Assembly: GCA_934364795.1 (NCBI GenBank)
Contig: CAKRMK010000014.1
Coordinates: 1-64,000 of the forward strand
From: an uncultured Blautia sp.
GTDB taxonomy: Bacteria > Bacillota > Clostridia > Lachnospirales > Lachnospiraceae
Length of the DNA stretch: 64,000 bases
Direction: 5' to 3'
A program made the translations under genes and the position numbers. Positions 61,247 through 64,000 of this stretch are shown here, one piece after another; the first letter of the stretch is position 1; each line of letters begins with the position of its first letter. The notes under the pieces are model-generated. The model searched no databases, had not been told where the DNA came from, and was given only the letters and a program-made list of their open reading frames with translations.

Positions 61247-63235
61247 TTAATTTTCTGCATCAGCCAGATTTTTCTTAAATTCAATCATTTTATCACGAAG
61301 CTGTGCTGCCTGTTCAAAATTCAGATCGGCAGCAGCCTGACGCATCTGTTTTTCAAGGGCTGCAATAATATTTTTCAGCTCTTTTTTGCTCATGGATTCC
61401 GGATCTTTTTTCAATTTTATCTCTGTCTGTGCTACTGCTTTAGAAACTGCAATCAGGTCACGGACAGCCTTCTTTATGGTGGTTGGAGTGATGCCATGCT
61501 GTTCATTGTAGGCTTCCTGGATTTCACGGCGGCGGTTGGTTTCCTCAATGGCATTTCGCATGGAATCAGTCATCACGTCCGCATACATGATAACGTGTCC
61601 CTCACTGTTCCGGGCTGCACGGCCAATGGTCTGAATAAGTGAGGTTTCAGAACGGAGAAATCCTTCTTTGTCTGCATCCAGGATGGCAACAAGGGTGATT
61701 TCAGGAATGTCAAGTCCCTCCCTTAAAAGATTGATTCCTACAAGAACGTCAAATACATCCAGACGCATGTCGCGGATAATCTCGGCGCGCTCCAGGGTAT
61801 CAATGTCAGAGTGAAGATAACGGACCCGGATTCCCACATCTTTCATGTACTGTGTAAGGTCTTCTGCCATTCTCTTTGTGAGGGTGGTAATGAGGACTTT
61901 ATTTTTCTTGGCAGTTTCTTTATTTACTTCTGAAATAAGATCATCGATCTGACCTTCTACAGGCCGCACCTCTACCTTGGGATCCAGAAGTCCGGTAGGG
62001 CGTATGATCTGCTCGGCACGAAGAAGCTCATGGTTGTATTCGTAATCTCCGGGAGTAGCAGAAACAAACAGAACCTGATCCAGCTTGTTCTCAAATTCTT
62101 CGAAACTAAGAGGGCGGTTGTCCTTGGCGGAGGGAAGGCGGAAACCGTAATCTACAAGAGTCTGTTTCCTGTTCTGGTCACCGGCGTACATAGCACCCAC
62201 CTGTGGAACTGTTTTATGGGACTCATCAATAATAAGGAGAAAATCGTCTCCAAAGTAGTCCAGCAAGGTATAAGGCGGCTGGCCTGGCTCAAGTCCGGAA
62301 AGGTGGCGGGAATAATTCTCAATACCGGAACAGAAACCGGTTTCTTTCATCATTTCGATATCAAAATTGGTGCGTTCGGAAATACGCTGTGCTTCCAGTA
62401 GTTTATCTTCGCTTTTGAAATAGTCTACCCGTTCTTTTAGTTCTTCTTCAATGGCAATGGCAGCTTTCTGAATCTGCTCGGCCGGAACTACATAGTGAGA
62501 GGCAGGGAAAATGCCGATGTGAGAGAGCTGGCATTTTATTTCACCGGTGAGGACGTCAATTTCGGAAATTCGGTCAATCTCATCACCAAAAAATTCCACT
62601 CTTATAGCAGTGTCAGAGCTGTTGGCCGGAAAAATCTCCAGGGTATCGCCGCGGACACGGAAGGTACTGCGGTGGAAATCCATTTCATTGCGGGTGTACT
62701 GAATGTCAATTAATTCCCGGATGACTTCATCACGGTCCTTGGTCATACCTGGACGCAGGGAAATCATCATGTCCTGGAATTCCTGGGGGGAACCAAGTCC
62801 ATAGATACAGGAAACAGAAGAGATGATAATAACATCTTTCCTTTCGGACATGGCGGCAGTAGCGGAAAGGCGGAGCTTGTCAATCTCATCATTGATGGCA
62901 GAGTCCTTGGCAATGTAAGTGTCAGAGGAGGGAACATAGGCCTCTGGCTGATAATAATCATAGTAGGAGACGAAGTATTCCACCGCGTTCTCCGGGAAAA
63001 ATTCTTTAAATTCACCATAAAGCTGTGCCGCCAAAGTTTTATTATGGGCAAGAATCAGAGTTGGTTTATTAAGCTGGGCGATGACGTTTGCCATGGTGAA
63101 GGTCTTACCGGAGCCGGTAACACCAAGTAAAGTCTCGAACTGGTTTCCTTCTTTGAAACCTTTGACCAGTTTCTCAATTGCCTGGGGCTGGTCGCCGGTG
63201 GGGTGGTATTCGGAGTGTAATTCAAAATGATCCAT
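61247..63235 (-). CDS. uvrB: UvrABC excinuclease subunit B
   Basis: 662 residues, full length. Walker A in [12 protein letters not shown], the beta-hairpin region ([20 protein letters not shown]), the helicase motifs LLIIDESH and [13 protein letters not shown], and a C-terminal UVR domain ([20 protein letters not shown]) that binds UvrC. UvrB verifies DNA damage after UvrA loading. No uvrA follows on this strand. SD CAGGAGA. A decayed second copy lies at 38117-38861 in the same orientation. Confidence 0.98.
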   Translation of the reverse strand: MDHFELHSEYHPTGDQPQAIEKLVKGFKEGNQFETLLGVTGSGKTFTMANVIAQLNKPTLILAHNKTLAAQLYGEFKEFFPENAVEYFVSYYDYYQPEAYVPSSDTYIAKDSAINDEIDKLRLSATAAMSERKDVIIISSVSCIYGLGSPQEFQDMMISLRPGMTKDRDEVIRELIDIQYTRNEMDFHRSTFRVRGDTLEIFPANSSDTAIRVEFFGDEIDRISEIDVLTGEIKCQLSHIGIFPASHYVVPAEQIQKAAIAIEEELKERVDYFKSEDKLLEAQRISERTNFDIEMMKETGFCSGIENYSRHLSGLEPGQPPYTLLDYFGDDFLLIIDESHKTVPQVGAMYAGDQNRKQTLVDYGFRLPSAKDNRPLSFEEFENKLDQVLFVSATPGDYEYNHELLRAEQIIRPTGLLDPKVEVRPVEGQIDDLISEVNKETAKKNKVLITTLTKRMAEDLTQYMKDVGIRVRYLHSDIDTLERAEIIRDMRLDVFDVLVGINLLREGLDIPEITLVAILDADKEGFLRSETSLIQTIGRAARNSEGHVIMYADVMTDSMRNAIEETNRRREIQEAYNEQHGITPTTIKKAVRDLIAVSKAVAQTEIKLKKDPESMSKKELKNIIAALEKQMRQAAADLNFEQAAQLRDKMIEFKKNLADAEN

Positions 63236-63264
63236 AGTATTCTCCTGTTTTAAATAATTTTCAT

Positions 63265-63482
63265 TTATCCAAAAGTTAAAGTATGTTTCTCATATTTTTC
63301 TTTTCTTCCCTTTTTCAGTTCTGCATCTGGATCAAAGCCTTCTGGCACATATTTTGAATTTTCTTTAACTGATTCAATTAGTTCTCTGAATGCCGTTATC
63401 TTTTCATCCTCATTCACTTGTGTACTCTTTCTGCTGTTCAAGCTGTTCCAGACAATATTTTTCTGCCAGAATTATGTGTTTA
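63265..63482 (-). pseudogene. Possible broken small gene upstream of uvrB
   Basis: From GTG 63417 the frame reads NEDEKITAFRELIESVKEN then SKYVPEGFDPDAELKKGRKEKY and stops at 63265. Upstream sequence in another frame reads LAEKYCLEQLEQQKEYTSE, so one frameshift seems to split a ~70-residue charged helical protein. No family recognised; an antitoxin-like fragment is one possibility. Confidence 0.4.
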
Positions 63483-63493
63483 CTTCTTAATTT

Positions 63494-63522
63494 ATTATAA
63501 CCAGTTTACACTTGTTCCTCAA
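63494..63522 (-). promoter_or_regulatory. Sigma-A promoter upstream of the broken small gene and uvrB
   Basis: Minus-strand TTGAGG, 17-bp spacer, TATAAT, very like the promoter at 47932-47960. Confidence 0.65.
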
Positions 63523-63577
63523 TCAGTATTTGCCGTATATTACTTTGGCTATTAAAATTTTTAGCTTTTCGATATAA

Positions 63578-63627
63578 ATTATAACACAGAAAATTAAATT
63601 TGTACACATAATTCGAACATTCGTTCT
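63578..63627 (-). promoter_or_regulatory. LexA (SOS) box and promoter
   Basis: CGAACATTCGTTCT (63614-63627) contains GAAC-N4-GTTC, the Gram-positive LexA/DinR core. It abuts a minus-strand TGTACA-17-TATAAT promoter (63578-63606) pointing at uvrB, 340 bp away. SOS control of uvrB is known in Firmicutes. Confidence 0.7.
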
Positions 63628-63761
63628 ATAATTTTTGCCTCTTATGCATTGATTTTCAAAAACAGGATTGTTACTATATATAAAAAGCAATGACAGAGTC
63701 ATAAAAAAGATTGTGACGGTAGTAAGTATTTTATACATATTTAAAACAGGGAGAGGTTGGA

Positions 63762-64000
63762 ATGAATATTTGTGTATATGGCGCATCAAGTGCCACGTTA
63801 AAAGATATTTATTATGAAAAAACAGAAGAATTTGGAAGAGCCATGGGAAAAAGAGGTCATGGCCTGGTATTTGGGGGAGGCGCTACAGGAATGATGGGTG
63901 CAGCAGCCAGAGGTGTGGCAGCAGAGAAGGGATACATACTTGGAATTGCTCCCCGTTTTTTTGATCAGCCAGGTGTTTTATATGAAAAATGTACAGAGTT
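63762..64000 (+). CDS. LOG-family (TIGR00730) protein, 5' part
   Basis: 79 residues before the window ends. MNICVYGASSATLKDIY and GLVFGGGATGMMGAAARG match the Rossmann-fold family of cytokinin-riboside-monophosphate phosphoribohydrolases/lysine-decarboxylase-like proteins; the GGGxxGxMG motif is present, and the downstream PGGxGTxxE motif lies outside. It hydrolyses nucleoside 5'-monophosphates in characterised members. SD GGGAGAGG. Confidence 0.85.
   Translation, partial: MNICVYGASSATLKDIYYEKTEEFGRAMGKRGHGLVFGGGATGMMGAAARGVAAEKGYILGIAPRFFDQPGVLYEKCTE

Overview
The window reads as the chromosome of a Gram-positive, spore-forming anaerobe of the Lachnospiraceae (Blautia or Ruminococcus-like Clostridia). 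The evidence is a complete spoIIA operon (spoIIAA, spoIIAB, sigF), a lipoteichoic-acid-synthase-like enzyme, strong AGGAGG ribosome-binding sites, moderate-to-low GC, two YesM/YesN-type carbohydrate loci, a queT preQ1 transporter and DUF5688-carrying mobile DNA. There are no rRNA or tRNA genes and no CRISPR array that I can see.

Layout. 1-8.2 kb is conserved core: the 3' end of valS, an LTA-synthase-type sulfatase, folC, a small unknown gene, a zinc-ribbon/TPR membrane protein and the spoIIA operon. 8.3-18.3 kb is a sugar locus: a YesN/YesM two-component pair divergent from a binding protein, two permeases, a GH65 disaccharide phosphorylase and a HAD phosphatase. It carries no ABC ATPase, so a shared one elsewhere is implied. 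18.5-19.2 kb is queT with its promoter and a structured leader, probably a preQ1 riboswitch.

19.06-37.5 kb is an 18.3-kb integrative mobilizable element inserted exactly at the queT promoter/leader and flanked by 146-bp near-identical copies of that promoter/leader. It holds an XRE regulator, a frameshifted unknown gene, a MORN-repeat protein, two DUF5688 proteins around a DUF932/YqaJ/Rad52-type recombination module, an Rpn-type nuclease, a serine recombinase, a short relaxase with its MobC-like partner, a Sel1 protein with a 39-bp tandem repeat, a replication ATPase, an excisionase and a tyrosine integrase. No type IV secretion genes are present.

37.5-38.9 kb is debris: a Rha phage-regulator fragment, a type I toxin-antitoxin locus and a uvrB pseudogene with a large internal deletion. 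39-47.9 kb is a second YesMN sugar locus with a GH2 glycosidase, two permeases and a binding protein. 48-49.35 kb is the wreck of a sister mobile element: a Sel1-like gene fragment hit by a MITE-like palindrome and fused to an almost identical integrase 3' end. 49.4-61.2 kb is a LysR-controlled catabolic-looking region: two Nramp-fold transporters lacking the canonical metal-binding residues, an M20 hydrolase, a Gfo/Idh oxidoreductase, an M29/NicX-fold enzyme, two aminotransferases, an aspartate-dehydrogenase-like protein and a thiamine-diphosphate enzyme. 61.2-63.2 kb is intact uvrB with an SOS box far upstream, then the 5' end of a LOG-family gene.

The most rewarding parts are the Nramp-like/aminotransferase operon, whose substrate I cannot name; the element that rebuilds the host promoter and leader on insertion; the two uvrB copies bracketing 22 kb of accessory DNA; and a palindromic repeat family whose ends supply stop codons to neighbouring genes.
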